A stretch of DNA of 64,000 nucleotides from Intestinibacter bartlettii (GCF_018917435.1 NZ_JAHLOQ010000004.1:54701-118700), one strand, 5' to 3'. Shown: positions 53,519 through 64,000, counted from the stretch's first letter. Made by a program: numbers and translations. Notes: generated by a model from the letters alone, not told the origin.

Positions 53519-53784
53519 AGTTATCCACATTTAGGTTGTGAATACTTGTGGATAAACCTGTGTATAGATGTGTACATAATTTTTAGCCAAAAAGTTATCC
53601 ATAATCTTTCCACAAAGTTATCAATAGGTTTTTGCATAGTTATACACATTTTATACACATGCTGTGATTATTTATATTACTAGTCTACAAGTACTTATAC
53701 ACATTATCAACAACACCTACTACTAATACTACTATCATTATTATTAATTATTTTATTAAAAAAGCAACAAGGAGGTTATCCACA
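53519..53784. other. oriC, part 2: DnaA boxes and unwinding element between dnaA and dnaN
   Basis: DnaA boxes: TTATCCACA 53521(+), TGTGGATAA 53547(-), TTATCCATA 53595(+), TTATACACA 53640(+), 53651(+) and 53695(+), and TTATCCACA 53776(+) directly before the dnaN start. The boxes are followed by a trio-repeat tract and a pure A/T segment (53738-53765), which is the likely duplex-unwinding element. Confidence 0.85.
53717..53734 (+). promoter_or_regulatory. DnaA-trio element of the origin
   Basis: CTA CTA CTA ATA CTA CTA; on the complementary strand this reads 3'-GAT-GAT-GAT-TAT-GAT-GAT-5', the DnaA-trio described for bacterial origins, on which DnaA assembles along single-stranded DNA. It lies 13 nt after the DnaA box at 53695 and is followed by TTA repeats. 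Confidence 0.75.
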
Positions 53785-54900
53785 TTGAAGATAATTTGTA
53801 ATCAAAAACTATTAGCTAATAAAATTGGAATTGTACAAAAAGCTATTAATTCAAAAACAACTTTAGATTTACTAAAAGGTGTTTTAATAGTTACGAAACA
53901 AGATGAAATAATCTTAAAGGGATATGATTTAGAAATCGGAATAGAAACTCACGTTTCTGCAGAAGTCATTGAACAAGGAAGTATAGTAATAAATTCAAAA
54001 CTATTTGGGGATATCATAAGAAAATTACCAGATTCATTTGTAGAGATAGAAACAGATGAGGATAACAATGTTTATATAAATTGCTTAAACTCAAAATTTA
54101 AAATAAAAGGAGATTCAGCAAAAGAATATCCACAAATACCAGATGTTAATGAGGATAAGTTATATAGTATTCCTCAAGATGTACTAAAAAGCATGATAAA
54201 ACAAACAGTATTTGCTACATCACAAGATCAAACTAAACCAATACTTATGGGAGAGCTTCTAGAAATAGAAAATGGGGACATAAATTTAGTAGCAATAGAT
54301 GGTTATAGATTTGCGGTTAGAAGTTGTCAAGTGGATAACTTAAGCCAAGAAGATGTAAAAGCTAAAATAATTATCCCCGGAAAAACGTTAATAGATGTGA
54401 ATAGTTTATTATCTTCAGAGGAAGATGTAAAAGTAGGGTTTAATGAAAAAAATGCTATATTCATACTAGATGAAACAAAAATAGTAACTAGACTTTTAGA
54501 TGGTGAATTTATAGACTATAAAAAGTTATGCCCAAGGGAGTATAATTCAAAAATAAAATTAAAAACAAGAGATTTATTAAACAGTATAGAAAGAGCATCT
54601 TTACTTGCTCAATCAGAACTTAATAATCTTATAAAATTATCTATAAGAGATTCTGTAATGGCTATAACTTCAAATAATGAAAAGGGTAATGTTTATGAAG
54701 AAGTAGCATTATCATTAGAAGGGGATTATTTAGATATAGCATTCAACTCTAGATACTTATTAGAAGGTCTAAAAAACATAGACTGTGAAGAAATATTTAT
54801 TGAATTCACAACTAATGTTAACCCTTGTATAATAAAACCAGCTGATGGAACAAAATATACATACTTACTTTTACCAGTAAGAATATCTTCTAATAATTAA
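53785..54900 (+). CDS. dnaN: DNA polymerase III sliding clamp (beta subunit)
   Basis: 371 residues with the three-fold repeated clamp domain: MKIICNQKLLANKIGIVQKA, then KLFGDIIRKLPDSFVEIE, LKSMIKQTVFATSQDQTKPI, RFAVRSCQV and the C-terminal IKPADGTKYTYLLLPVRI, which forms the partner-binding pocket. The start is TTG; AAGGAGG is 9 nt upstream and the spacer is exactly a DnaA box (TTATCCACA), so DnaA binding there could block initiation of transcription or mark the gene end of oriC. It follows dnaA but is separated by the origin's unwinding region. Confidence 0.97.
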   Translation: MKIICNQKLLANKIGIVQKAINSKTTLDLLKGVLIVTKQDEIILKGYDLEIGIETHVSAEVIEQGSIVINSKLFGDIIRKLPDSFVEIETDEDNNVYINCLNSKFKIKGDSAKEYPQIPDVNEDKLYSIPQDVLKSMIKQTVFATSQDQTKPILMGELLEIENGDINLVAIDGYRFAVRSCQVDNLSQEDVKAKIIIPGKTLIDVNSLLSSEEDVKVGFNEKNAIFILDETKIVTRLLDGEFIDYKKLCPREYNSKIKLKTRDLLNSIERASLLAQSELNNLIKLSIRDSVMAITSNNEKGNVYEEVALSLEGDYLDIAFNSRYLLEGLKNIDCEEIFIEFTTNVNPCIIKPADGTKYTYLLLPVRISSNN

Positions 54901-54960
54901 TCCACTGAATAATCCACAACTGTTAATAATTGTTAATATATTACAGAAAAGGAATACATA

Positions 54961-55001
54961 AAAAAAACTCGTCTAAAAATAAATAGTACGAGTTTTTTTT
55001 A
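54961..55001 (+). terminator. Terminator after dnaN
   Basis: AAAAAAACTCGT pairs with ACGAGTTTTTTTT around a 15-nt loop, giving a strong T tract. rlbA therefore starts a new transcript; TATAAT at 55008-55013 is a likely -10. Confidence 0.8.
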
Positions 55002-55048
55002 GTTATGATATAATAAGTTATTAGATTAAAATTGTAGGAGGGTAAGTT

Positions 55049-55255
55049 ATGCTTGAATTGAAAATAGAATCAGAATATATAAAATTAGATCAATTTCTAA
55101 AACTTGCTGATATTGCTTCAACAGGTGGACATGCAAAATACCTTATTCAAGAGGGCGTTGTAAAAGTAAATGGTGAAGTTGAAATGAGAAGAGGTAAAAA
55201 GTTAATACCTGGTGATATCGTTGAAGTAGAAGGAAATCAAATAAAAGTAGTTTAG
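55049..55255 (+). CDS. rlbA: S4-domain RNA-binding protein RlbA (YaaA-type)
   Basis: 68 residues forming one S4 RNA-binding fold: IKLDQFLKLADIASTGGHAK, YLIQEGVVKVNGEVEMRRGK, KLIPGDIVEV. Universal between dnaN and recF in Firmicutes; reported to act in ribosome assembly. TAGGAGGGTAAGTT precedes the ATG. First gene of the rlbA-recF-gyrB-gyrA run. Confidence 0.92.
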   Translation: MLELKIESEYIKLDQFLKLADIASTGGHAKYLIQEGVVKVNGEVEMRRGKKLIPGDIVEVEGNQIKVV

Positions 55256-55276
55256 TACTCTAAGGAGAGTCTTCTT

Positions 55277-56392
55277 ATGCGATTAAATAGCTTACAATTA
55301 ATAAATTTTAGAAATTATGATAATTTACATTTAAATTTTGAGAAAAACATAAATTTACTCGTTGGAAAAAATGGACAAGGAAAAACTAATATTGTAGAAG
55401 CTATATACATGTTATCATTTGGAAAATCATTTAGAACTAATAAAGATAAAGAAGTCATAAAATTCGGAAGTGAAAACCTATATATCGGTGGAAATTATTT
55501 AAAAAACTCTTCAAAAGGTTTAATTGAGGTTGCAATTGGAAAGAATAAAAAGGGAATAAAAGTTAATAAGATTCACATTCAAAAAATTCAAGAATTGCTG
55601 GGGAACTTAAATGTCGTGATTTTTTCTCCAGAGGACCTTAAATTAGTAAAAGATGGTCCGAGAGAGAGAAGATCGTTTATTGACAAAGAAATTAGCCAAA
55701 TCATGCCTAAGTATTATAATTATCTTGTTAATTATAATAAAATATTGATTCAGAGAAATAAAACTTTAAAAAGTAAGATGGTAGATGCTAATCTATTGTC
55801 TGTGTATGATGAGAACCTGGCTAATTATGGTGCCTATATTTATATTTTAAGAAGAGATTTTATCAAAAAAATAGCTAAAATATCTAATGAAATGCACAAG
55901 AAATTAACAGGTAACAATGAGGAATTGTTGATAACTTATAAAAATCAGATAAATTTATCTGATGAGGATACCGTTATAGATGCTAAAAAGAAGCTATTAA
56001 AAAAATTAGAATCAAATAGACAACACGATATAGAAACTAGAATGACTAAGTACGGAATTCATAAAGATGACCTAAACATTTTTATAAATGATTTAGATGT
56101 AAAATTATACGGTTCTCAAGGCCAACAGAGAACAGCTTCTATTTCGCTAAAATTATCTGAGATAGAACTAATAAGACAAGAAGTGAACGAAAATCCAGTT
56201 TTAATTTTAGATGATGTTTTTAGTGAATTAGACGAAACTAGACAAAAATTATTAGTTAAAAATCTAGGAGAAGTCCAGATGTTTATAACTAGTGCAGAAT
56301 TAGCACATAAGAGAATTTTTGATGAGAGTGATACAGCAATTTTTTATATAGATAAAGGAAAAGTAACAAATATTGAAGATGGAGGTAATTAG
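55277..56392 (+). CDS. recF: DNA replication and repair protein RecF
   Basis: 371 residues, SMC-like ATPase. N-terminal LQLINFRNYDNLHLNF, Walker A LVGKNGQGKTNIVEAIYMLSFG, then SRPEDL-like FSPEDLKLVKDGPRERRSFID, signature SQGQQRTASISLKLSE and Walker B PVLILDDVFSELDETRQ. It loads RecA at single-strand gaps with RecO and RecR. AAGGAGAG precedes the ATG. Its final codons contain the gyrB SD (GGAGG), so the stop codon TAG directly abuts the gyrB ATG. Confidence 0.96.
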   Translation: MRLNSLQLINFRNYDNLHLNFEKNINLLVGKNGQGKTNIVEAIYMLSFGKSFRTNKDKEVIKFGSENLYIGGNYLKNSSKGLIEVAIGKNKKGIKVNKIHIQKIQELLGNLNVVIFSPEDLKLVKDGPRERRSFIDKEISQIMPKYYNYLVNYNKILIQRNKTLKSKMVDANLLSVYDENLANYGAYIYILRRDFIKKIAKISNEMHKKLTGNNEELLITYKNQINLSDEDTVIDAKKKLLKKLESNRQHDIETRMTKYGIHKDDLNIFINDLDVKLYGSQGQQRTASISLKLSEIELIRQEVNENPVLILDDVFSELDETRQKLLVKNLGEVQMFITSAELAHKRIFDESDTAIFYIDKGKVTNIEDGGN

Positions 56393-58294
<1,902 letters not shown>

Positions 58295-58312
58295 TGAGGA
58301 AGGAGAATGAAC

Positions 58313-60745
58313 ATGGAAGAAAATAATAGAATAATTCCTGCCGAAATTTCGAAAGAAATGAAGGATTCATATATAGATTATGCCATGAGTGTTATTGCTG
58401 GTAGAGCACTTCCAGATGTAAGAGATGGTTTAAAACCTGTTCATAGAAGAATACTTTATTCTATGAATGAGTTAAATTTAACTCCAGATAAACCGTACAG
58501 AAAGTCTGCCCGTATAGTTGGGGACGTTTTAGGGAAGTACCATCCACATGGTGATAGTGCAGTATACTTAGCTATGGTTAGAATGGCGCAAGACTTTTCA
58601 ACGAGAGGACTTTTAGTTGATGGACATGGTAACTTCGGTTCTGTGGATGGTGACTCACCAGCAGCAATGCGTTACACAGAAGCAAAAATGAGTAAGTTAT
58701 CATTAGAATTATTAAGAGATATAGATAAAGAAACTGTAGATTTCGGACCAAACTTTGACGAATCTTTAAAAGAACCTACTGTATTACCAGCTAGATTCCC
58801 TAACTTACTTGTAAACGGATCAAACGGTATAGCTGTAGGTATGGCAACATCTATACCACCACACAACTTAGGTGAAACTATAGATGCTACAGTACATCTT
58901 ATAGATAACCCAGATTGTGATGTTGAGGAATTAATGGAATATATACAAGGTCCAGACTTCCCAACTGGTGCAATAATAATGGGTAAAGATAGTATAGCTG
59001 AAGCTTATAAAACTGGTAGAGGTAAAGTTAAAGTTAGATCTAGAGCTGAAATAGAAGAGCTTCCTAAAGGAAAACAACAAATAGTTGTAACAGAAATTCC
59101 TTATCAAGTTAATAAAGCTAAATTAGTTGAAAGAATAGCTGAATTAGTTAAAGATAAAAGAATAGAAGGAATATCAGATTTAAGAGACGAAAGTAACAGA
59201 AACGGTATGAGAATCGTTATAGAGTTAAAAAGAGATGTTAATGCTAACATAGTATTAAACAACTTATACAAACATTCTCAACTTGAAGATACATTCAGTA
59301 TAATAATGCTTTCTCTTGTAAATGGTGTTCCAAAAATATTAAACTTAAAACAAATATTACATTACTATGTAGAACATCAAAAAGATGTAGTAACAAGAAG
59401 AACTAAATTCGAATTAAATAAAGCTCAAGCTAGAGCTCATATACTAGAAGGTTTAAGAATAGCGTTAGATTACATAGATGAAGTTATAAACTTAATCAGA
59501 TCTTCTGCAAATACTCAAATTGCTAAGAGTGGATTAATGGATAGATTTAAATTAAGTGATATCCAAGCTCAAGCAATATTAGATATGAGACTTCAAAAGT
59601 TAACAGGGCTAGAAAGAGAAAAAGTAGAAGCTGAATATAATGAATTAATGAAAAAGATAGAATACCTAGAATCAATACTTGCAGATGAGCAATTATTATT
59701 AGGTGTTATAAAAGATGAAATCTTAGAAATTAAAAAGAAATATTCAGATGCTAGAAGAACTGAAATAAGACATGCTGAAGGTGAAATAGACATAAAAGAC
59801 TTAATAGATGATGAGGAAATAACTATAACATTAACTCACTTCGGATATATTAAGAGATTACCTTTAGATACTTATAAGAGTCAAAGAAGAGGTGGAAGAG
59901 GAATATCTGCTCTTACTGTTAGAGAAGAAGATTTCGTAAAACACCTAATAACTACAAGAACTCACAATAGATTATTATTCTTTACTAATAGAGGTAGAGT
60001 ATTTAGATTAGATGCATTTGAAGTTCCAGAAGGTAAGAGACAAGCAAAAGGAACTGCTATAGTAAACTTACTTCAATTAGGACCAAATGAAAAAATAGCA
60101 ACATTAATCGAAGTTGATGCAAATGCAAATGACGATTCTTACTTATTATTAGCAACTAAAAAAGGTATAGTTAAGAAAACTAAGAGATCAGAATTCAAAA
60201 ATATCAACAAGTCAGGTTTAATAGCTATAGGATTAAGAGATGATGATGAACTAATAGATGTAAAAACAACTAACGGAGAAAAAGATGTTTTACTTGTAAC
60301 ATCAAATGGTATGTCAATCAGATTTGATGAAAAAGACATAAGACCTATGGGTAGAACTGCTATGGGTGTTAAAGGTATAACTTTATCTGAAGGTGATAGA
60401 GTAGTATCTATGAGTTTATCTGATGAAGGTGAAGACTTATTAGTTGTAAGCCAAAATGGTTATGGAAAAAGAACAGACATAGATGAATATAGAAGCCAAA
60501 TAAGAGCTGGTAAAGGAATTAAAACTTATAACATGTCAGAAAAGACAGGTGAAATAGTTGGGGCAACAATGGTTAACAACGAAGATGAATTGATGCTTAT
60601 AAATTCTGATGGAGTTCTTATCAGATTAAGAGTAGATGATATTTCTGTATTCGGAAGAGTTACTAGTGGAGTTAAACTTATGAAAACAGATGACGAAGTT
60701 AATGTGGTTTCAATCGCTAAAATAAATACAGATGAAGAAGAATAG
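58313..60745 (+). CDS. gyrA: DNA gyrase subunit A
   Basis: 810 residues. Catalytic Tyr121 in [11 protein letters not shown], quinolone region [17 protein letters not shown] (Ser82 kept, Leu86 in place of the usual acidic residue), and the C-terminal beta-pinwheel with the GyrA box SQRRGGRG, which separates gyrase from topoisomerase IV. The ATG at 58313 is preferred to that at 58307: AAGGAG is 7 nt upstream of the second but only 1-2 nt from the first. The stop codon lies inside the terminator stem. Confidence 0.98.
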   Translation: MEENNRIIPAEISKEMKDSYIDYAMSVIAGRALPDVRDGLKPVHRRILYSMNELNLTPDKPYRKSARIVGDVLGKYHPHGDSAVYLAMVRMAQDFSTRGLLVDGHGNFGSVDGDSPAAMRYTEAKMSKLSLELLRDIDKETVDFGPNFDESLKEPTVLPARFPNLLVNGSNGIAVGMATSIPPHNLGETIDATVHLIDNPDCDVEELMEYIQGPDFPTGAIIMGKDSIAEAYKTGRGKVKVRSRAEIEELPKGKQQIVVTEIPYQVNKAKLVERIAELVKDKRIEGISDLRDESNRNGMRIVIELKRDVNANIVLNNLYKHSQLEDTFSIIMLSLVNGVPKILNLKQILHYYVEHQKDVVTRRTKFELNKAQARAHILEGLRIALDYIDEVINLIRSSANTQIAKSGLMDRFKLSDIQAQAILDMRLQKLTGLEREKVEAEYNELMKKIEYLESILADEQLLLGVIKDEILEIKKKYSDARRTEIRHAEGEIDIKDLIDDEEITITLTHFGYIKRLPLDTYKSQRRGGRGISALTVREEDFVKHLITTRTHNRLLFFTNRGRVFRLDAFEVPEGKRQAKGTAIVNLLQLGPNEKIATLIEVDANANDDSYLLLATKKGIVKKTKRSEFKNINKSGLIAIGLRDDDELIDVKTTNGEKDVLLVTSNGMSIRFDEKDIRPMGRTAMGVKGITLSEGDRVVSMSLSDEGEDLLVVSQNGYGKRTDIDEYRSQIRAGKGIKTYNMSEKTGEIVGATMVNNEDELMLINSDGVLIRLRVDDISVFGRVTSGVKLMKTDDEVNVVSIAKINTDEEE

Positions 60746-60764
60746 GGTAACACCTATTCTTTTT
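60739..60764 (+). terminator. Terminator overlapping the gyrA stop codon
   Basis: AGAATAGG-GTAACA-CCTATTCT then TTTTCT. The TAG stop of gyrA is part of the left arm, so terminating ribosomes could influence folding. Confidence 0.75.
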
Positions 60765-60993
60765 CTATATTACATACTTTTATGTTTATATTGTGAATAA
60801 ATATTAGTAATTGTGGGTAACTACTATGTTTGTAATGAATATAGTACCCAAATTATTAAAATACTCATCCAATAAATTACTTTAAAAGAATTTTTTTAAT
60901 AAAGATTTCCTTATTTTGAATAAATAATATATAATCAATCCAAAATGTAATATATAATATAAATATATTTGAATATGGAAGGAGCTAGATGAT
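60765..60993. other. Promoter region of the ytxH-sigB gene group
   Basis: 230 AT-rich bases without a gene. TATATAATA occurs at about 60925-60960 as -10 candidates. A dyad GGGTA (60815-60819) ... TACCC (60845-60849), with TAT/ATA inside, is visible. GTGGGTAAC resembles a sigma-B -10 (GGGTAA), but I found no matching -35 at 13-17 nt. Confidence 0.4.
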
Positions 60994-61278
60994 ATGAGTA
61001 AAAAAAGAGGAAGAACGTTAACATTAGGAGTAATAATAGGATTTTTTATTGGATTATTTTTAGCACCTAAAAAAGGCACAGAATTAAGAAGAGATGCCAA
61101 AGAGAAAATAGACACAATAAAAGAAAATCCAAAAGATGTTCTACATGAAACATTTGAAGATATGAAAGAAAAAGTGTCTAAGTTAAAAGAAGATTTATCA
61201 GAAGACAAAATGGAGATAAAAGAAGAAGATATAGTAGTCAGCAGAACTTTTGATGATGAAGAAGGAGAGAGTAAATAA
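60994..61278 (+). CDS. YtxH-domain membrane-associated protein
   Basis: 94 residues. One hydrophobic segment with small residues (TLTLGVIIGFFIGLFLAPKK) forms a glycine-zipper-like helix, followed by GTELRRDAKEKIDTIKENPK and an acidic, coiled-coil-forming tail (FEDMKEKVSKLKEDLSEDKM). This is the YtxH family, often induced by general stress in Firmicutes. GGAAGGAGCTAGATGAT precedes the ATG. Its stop overlaps the start of the next gene by one base. Confidence 0.82.
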   Translation: MSKKRGRTLTLGVIIGFFIGLFLAPKKGTELRRDAKEKIDTIKENPKDVLHETFEDMKEKVSKLKEDLSEDKMEIKEEDIVVSRTFDDEEGESK

Positions 61279-61535
61279 TGAACGCAATTGGTTGGCAAAT
61301 TGGGGCGGTTTTGTTTGGTGTTGCAATATTAATAATAGCTATTTATATAGCTAAAACATTAAATAGTGCTACAAAAACAATAGATAGAGTTAACAAGATA
61401 ATTGATTACAACGAAAAAAATTTAAATCAAATAATAGATAATGCAGCTGATATAACAAATAAAGTAAGAAGTATATTAGATGTAGTGGAGAAAGTTACTG
61501 GTTTCTTTAAGGTTTTAAGAGTATTTAAAAAATAA
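61278..61535 (+). CDS. DUF948 protein
   Basis: 85 residues. An N-terminal membrane helix (QIGAVLFGVAILIIAIYIAK) is followed by a long amphipathic, coiled-coil region (LNSATKTIDRVNKIIDYNEK, LNQIIDNAADITNKVRSI). DUF948 proteins commonly pair with YtxH proteins, as here, where TAATG links the two genes. Location next to the sigma-B module suggests co-expression under stress. Function unknown. Confidence 0.8.
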   Translation: MNAIGWQIGAVLFGVAILIIAIYIAKTLNSATKTIDRVNKIIDYNEKNLNQIIDNAADITNKVRSILDVVEKVTGFFKVLRVFKK

Positions 61536-61567
61536 TTTAAACAACATACAACATAGGAGGTTTTTAA

Positions 61568-61885
61568 ATGTCTATAGGTATAAATTTAAAAAATGATACA
61601 AATGCTGAGTTTTGGGAAATATCAGTAACAGGAGAATTAGATGTATCTACAGCAGACCAATTTAAGGAATATTTACATAAATTAATTGATGAAGATATAA
61701 GAAACATAAGATTTGATTTACAAGGTTTAGACTATATCGATTCAACTGGATTAGGTGTTATTATAGGTATACTAAAAAGAATTAAAGTAGAAAATAAAGA
61801 AATATATATAAATTCGCCTAAAGACAATGTTAAAAAGATTTTTTCTATAACAGGTCTTGATAAAATATTTAAAATGGAGGGATAG
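61568..61885 (+). CDS. rsbV: Anti-sigma factor antagonist RsbV
   Basis: A 105-residue STAS-domain protein. The phosphorylation site is the Ser in LDYIDSTGLGVIIGI. When unphosphorylated it binds RsbW and frees the sigma factor. TAGGAGGTTTTTAA precedes the ATG. It is two bases from rsbW. C. difficile has the same order at this site. It could also be called SpoIIAA-like, but the next sigma factor and synteny favour RsbV. Confidence 0.88.
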   Translation: MSIGINLKNDTNAEFWEISVTGELDVSTADQFKEYLHKLIDEDIRNIRFDLQGLDYIDSTGLGVIIGILKRIKVENKEIYINSPKDNVKKIFSITGLDKIFKMEG

Positions 61886-61887
61886 AA

Positions 61888-62295
61888 TTGAATTTTGAAA
61901 CTATAAAAATGGAAATTGCTTCTAACCCACAATATGTAAGTGTTGTAAGATTAACGACATCAGGGATAGCAAATAAAATAGGATTTTGTCTAGAAGGCAT
62001 AGAAGATATAAAAGTAGCTGTGTCTGAAGCTTGTACAAATGCAATAAAGCATAGTTTGGATAATAGATTTTCTGTAGAATACACTATATTTGAAAATGGA
62101 TTAACTATTCAAATAACAGATAGTGGAAAAGGATATGATGTTGAGGCTGTCAGCAAACCTAATCTAGAAGAACCAAAAGAAAGTGGATTAGGTTTATTTA
62201 TAATACAAAGTTTAATGGACGAAGTAGATATAAAATCTGATATAGATCATGGAACTATTATAAAAATGACAAAGTATTTAGGAGTTGATAATTAA
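61888..62295 (+). CDS. rsbW: Anti-sigma factor and serine kinase RsbW
   Basis: A 135-residue GHKL-fold protein: N-box VAVSEACTNAIKHS, G1 box QITDSGKGYDVEA, G2 SGLGLFIIQSLMDEV. It binds the sigma factor or phosphorylates RsbV on serine. The start is TTG with GGAGGGATAGAA upstream. Its TAA overlaps the sigma factor ATG by one base. No phosphatase (RsbU/RsbP/RsbZ-like) is in the window, so the upstream signal arm is elsewhere. Confidence 0.9.
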   Translation: MNFETIKMEIASNPQYVSVVRLTTSGIANKIGFCLEGIEDIKVAVSEACTNAIKHSLDNRFSVEYTIFENGLTIQITDSGKGYDVEAVSKPNLEEPKESGLGLFIIQSLMDEVDIKSDIDHGTIIKMTKYLGVDN

Positions 62296-63065
62296 TGAGA
62301 GATATTTCATCTGTTACCAATTATCTAGATATGGATAACAAAGAACTTTTTAATATCTACAGTCAAGATAAAAATAATAAAGAAGTTAGAGATATTTTGA
62401 TAGAGAGAAATCTTTACTTAGTTAATATATTAGCTAAAAAATATATCAATAAAGGTGTAGAATTTGAAGATTTATATCAAGTGGGTTCTTTAGCGCTTAT
62501 ATACGCAATAGAACGTTATGATATGTCTAAAGGGTATGAATTTTCTAGTTTTGCGACACCTACTATAGTAGGTGAGATAAAAAAGTACTTTAGAGACAAA
62601 GTTTGGACTATGAGGGTTCCAAGAAGGGTTCAAGAGTTAAATAAAAAAGTTAATGAAGCTAAGCTTTTATTAGAACAAGAAAATAAGAAAAAACCTAAGG
62701 TAAGTGAAATTGCAGAATATATAGGGTGCAGAGAAGAAGATGTTTTAGAAGCTTTAGAAGCATCATATGGATATCAACCAGTTTCGCTAGATTCTCCTGT
62801 AAATAGTGATTCAGAAGATACAGAAGTAAGTTTAATAGATAAGATAGGATCACAAGAAAATAGTTTTTCAGATATAGAATATAAAGATTTTTTAGATAAG
62901 TTTATGAGTAAACTTAATGAATTAGAAAGATGTATATTTGAAGGTAGATTCTTTAGCGAAAAAACACAATCTGTATTAGCTAAGGAATTAGATATATCTC
63001 AAATGACTATTTCTAGAATTGAAAGAAAAGTAGTACAAAAACTACGAAAAGAATATGAAAAATAA
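62295..63065 (+). CDS. sigB: RNA polymerase sigma factor SigB
   Basis: A 256-residue sigma-70 protein of the SigB/SigF/SigG group. Region 2: GVEFEDLYQVGSLALIYAIE, then GYEFSSFATPTIVGEIKKYF and MRVPRRVQEL. Region 3 and 4 end with TQSVLAKELDISQMTISRIE as the -35 helix-turn-helix. Coupling to rsbV-rsbW and position next to gyrA point to the general-stress sigma B, as in C. difficile. Confidence 0.88.
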   Translation: MRDISSVTNYLDMDNKELFNIYSQDKNNKEVRDILIERNLYLVNILAKKYINKGVEFEDLYQVGSLALIYAIERYDMSKGYEFSSFATPTIVGEIKKYFRDKVWTMRVPRRVQELNKKVNEAKLLLEQENKKKPKVSEIAEYIGCREEDVLEALEASYGYQPVSLDSPVNSDSEDTEVSLIDKIGSQENSFSDIEYKDFLDKFMSKLNELERCIFEGRFFSEKTQSVLAKELDISQMTISRIERKVVQKLRKEYEK

Positions 63066-63117
63066 ATATTAATTAAATTTTATTAATATTATAGAATAAA
63101 TAAATTCATTTTATGAA

Positions 63118-63159
63118 AATAAAGAAGGTGGTTTTTTAATGCTACCTTCTTTATTTTTA
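63118..63159 (+). terminator. Terminator of the rsbV-rsbW-sigB group
   Basis: AATAAAGAAGGT pairs with ACCTTCTTTATT around 14 nt, then TTTTAT. Confidence 0.85.
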
Positions 63160-63257
63160 TAAACAAATTTCTAAAAAAATTTAACTAAGTCATAAATGTA
63201 ATATAAAAATATAGGGATAATAGTAGGCTTAAAACTAGAATATAAGCGAAAAATAAG

Positions 63258-63324
63258 GTTATTTAAGAAAAAAATAAAAAAAATTAAAAAATCTGTTGAC
63301 AATGATATTTATAGGTGGTATTAT
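63258..63324 (+). promoter_or_regulatory. rRNA operon promoter with upstream A-tracts
   Basis: Consensus TTGACA (63296-63301), exactly 17 nt, TATTAT (63319-63324). The 40 bases upstream hold phased A-tracts (AAGAAAAAAATAAAAAAAAT-like), an UP-element type sequence. The start site is near 63331, about 40 nt before 5S rRNA. Confidence 0.85.
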
Positions 63325-63369
63325 TATACCTGTACTGATTAAGCGGTACAAACAACGAAATAAAATAAT

Positions 63370-63483
<114 letters not shown>

Positions 63484-63492
63484 GTGGTGCAT

Positions 63493-63582
63493 GCCGAAGT
63501 GGCGGAACTGGCAGACGCACAGGACTTAAAATCCTGCGGGACTTATACTCCCGTACCGGTTCGATTCCGGTCTTCGGCACCA
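63493..63582 (+). tRNA. tRNA-Leu (anticodon TAA)
   Basis: A class II tRNA with long variable arm. Acceptor GCCGAAG / CTTCGGC, D loop GGCGGAACTGGCAGACGC, anticodon stem AGGA-CTTAAAA-TCCT with TAA, variable arm CGGGACTTATACTCCCG, T arm CCGGTTCGATTCCGG, CCA encoded. Reads UUA (and UUG). Confidence 0.97.
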
Positions 63583-63591
63583 TATTTTAGT

Positions 63592-63668
63592 GGACCATTA
63601 GCTCAGTTGGTTAGAGCGCCCGGCTCATAACCGGTAGGTCCGGGGTTCGAGTCCCTGATGGTCCACCA
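63592..63668 (+). tRNA. tRNA with CAT anticodon, probably tRNA-Ile2 (lysidine-34)
   Basis: Acceptor GGACCAT / ATGGTCC, D arm AGCTCAGTTGGTTAGAGC, anticodon arm CCGG-CTCATAA-CCGG, T arm CGGGGTTCGAGTCCCTG, CCA encoded. The CTCATAA loop and GGACC acceptor resemble tRNA-Ile2, whose C34 is changed to lysidine by TilS; an elongator tRNA-Met cannot be excluded by eye. Confidence 0.85.
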
Positions 63669-63680
63669 CAAAAATATTTA

Positions 63681-63700
63681 AGAACTTTGAAAATTAAACA
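63681..63700 (+). promoter_or_regulatory. boxA-like antitermination site in the 16S leader
   Basis: AGAACTTTGAAAATTAAACA matches the clostridial/bacillar rRNA boxA-type leader sequence preceding 16S. No additional promoter is seen between the tRNAs and 16S. Confidence 0.55.
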
Positions 63701-63799
63701 GTAGGTTAATTATAAACTTTAATTCACACGAATTAAAACCAACAAACAAACCAAGCCAGATATTTCAGATAATGATTAGTCTGAGCAGGTAAACAACTT

Positions 63800-64000
<201 letters not shown>

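Noticed and set aside
60800..60830. Sigma-B autoregulatory promoter (GTGGGTAAC) upstream of the ytxH-rsb-sigB genes
   Set aside because: The -10-like GGGTAA has no suitable -35 at 13-17 nt, so it cannot be supported by eye.

Overview
The window is low-GC Firmicutes DNA from a member of the Peptostreptococcaceae (Clostridium cluster XI: Clostridioides / Romboutsia / Intestinibacter relatives). The evidence is the very AT-rich sequence, strong GGAGG-type ribosome binding sites, frequent TTG and GTG starts, the 16S rRNA 5' end at the right edge, and a C. difficile-like order around the replication origin: rpmH, oriC, dnaA, dnaN, rlbA, recF, gyrB, gyrA, then ytxH/DUF948, rsbV-rsbW-sigB and an rRNA operon. 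The species cannot be fixed from the sequence alone. I see no prophage, insertion sequence, integrase or CRISPR array; this is a chromosomal core region with a modest accessory segment on its left.

Left part (1-32 kb): the start of cysS; a HAD phosphatase and a DUF1653 protein; a preQ1-I riboswitch in front of queDECF (queuosine precursor synthesis); an APC permease with a YtcJ-type amidohydrolase; selO; a GltD-like Fe-S/flavin oxidoreductase; an orphan potD; a tandem pair of nearly identical GH2 beta-glycosidases with a divergent AraC regulator; an ABC-F ATPase behind a leader hairpin; a YaaH/SatP acetate transporter; a four-gene cell-surface glycan cluster (tagA-like, PgaC-like GT2, wecB, sugar-1-P transferase); rlmH; a threonine aldolase; walJ; an M1 peptidase; and the primosomal pair dnaD-dnaI.

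Middle part (32-51 kb, almost all on the minus strand and reading away from the origin): purA, dnaB, rplI, gdpP, yybS, a mazG-like gene, rpsR-ssb-rpsF, DUF951/DUF3343, an RstA-like HTH-TPR regulator, two ParB-family genes (Spo0J-like and Noc-like) with no parA beside them, rsmG, mnmG, mnmE, jag, yidC, yidD, rnpA and rpmH. Gene direction switches at about 52 kb, as expected for a bidirectional origin.

Right part (51-64 kb, plus strand): a two-part oriC flanking dnaA. DnaA boxes lie between rpmH and dnaA and again between dnaA and dnaN, the second part ending in a DnaA-trio tract. dnaN, rlbA, recF, gyrB and gyrA follow, then the sigma-B-type module, then an rRNA operon of unusual order: 5S, tRNA-Leu, tRNA-CAT, 16S.

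The most notable non-coding signals are: a 25-bp dyad kept identical upstream of both GH2 genes; three unrelated genes (selO, rlmH, a DUF3343 gene) whose Shine-Dalgarno is separated from the start codon by a small hairpin plus 10-11 AT-rich bases; a cluster of DnaA boxes 26 kb from oriC; a DnaA box forming the Shine-Dalgarno spacer of dnaN; long hairpins between dnaB/purA and mnmE/mnmG; and a sugar-transferase reading frame whose expected N-terminus has no ATG, GTG or TTG.
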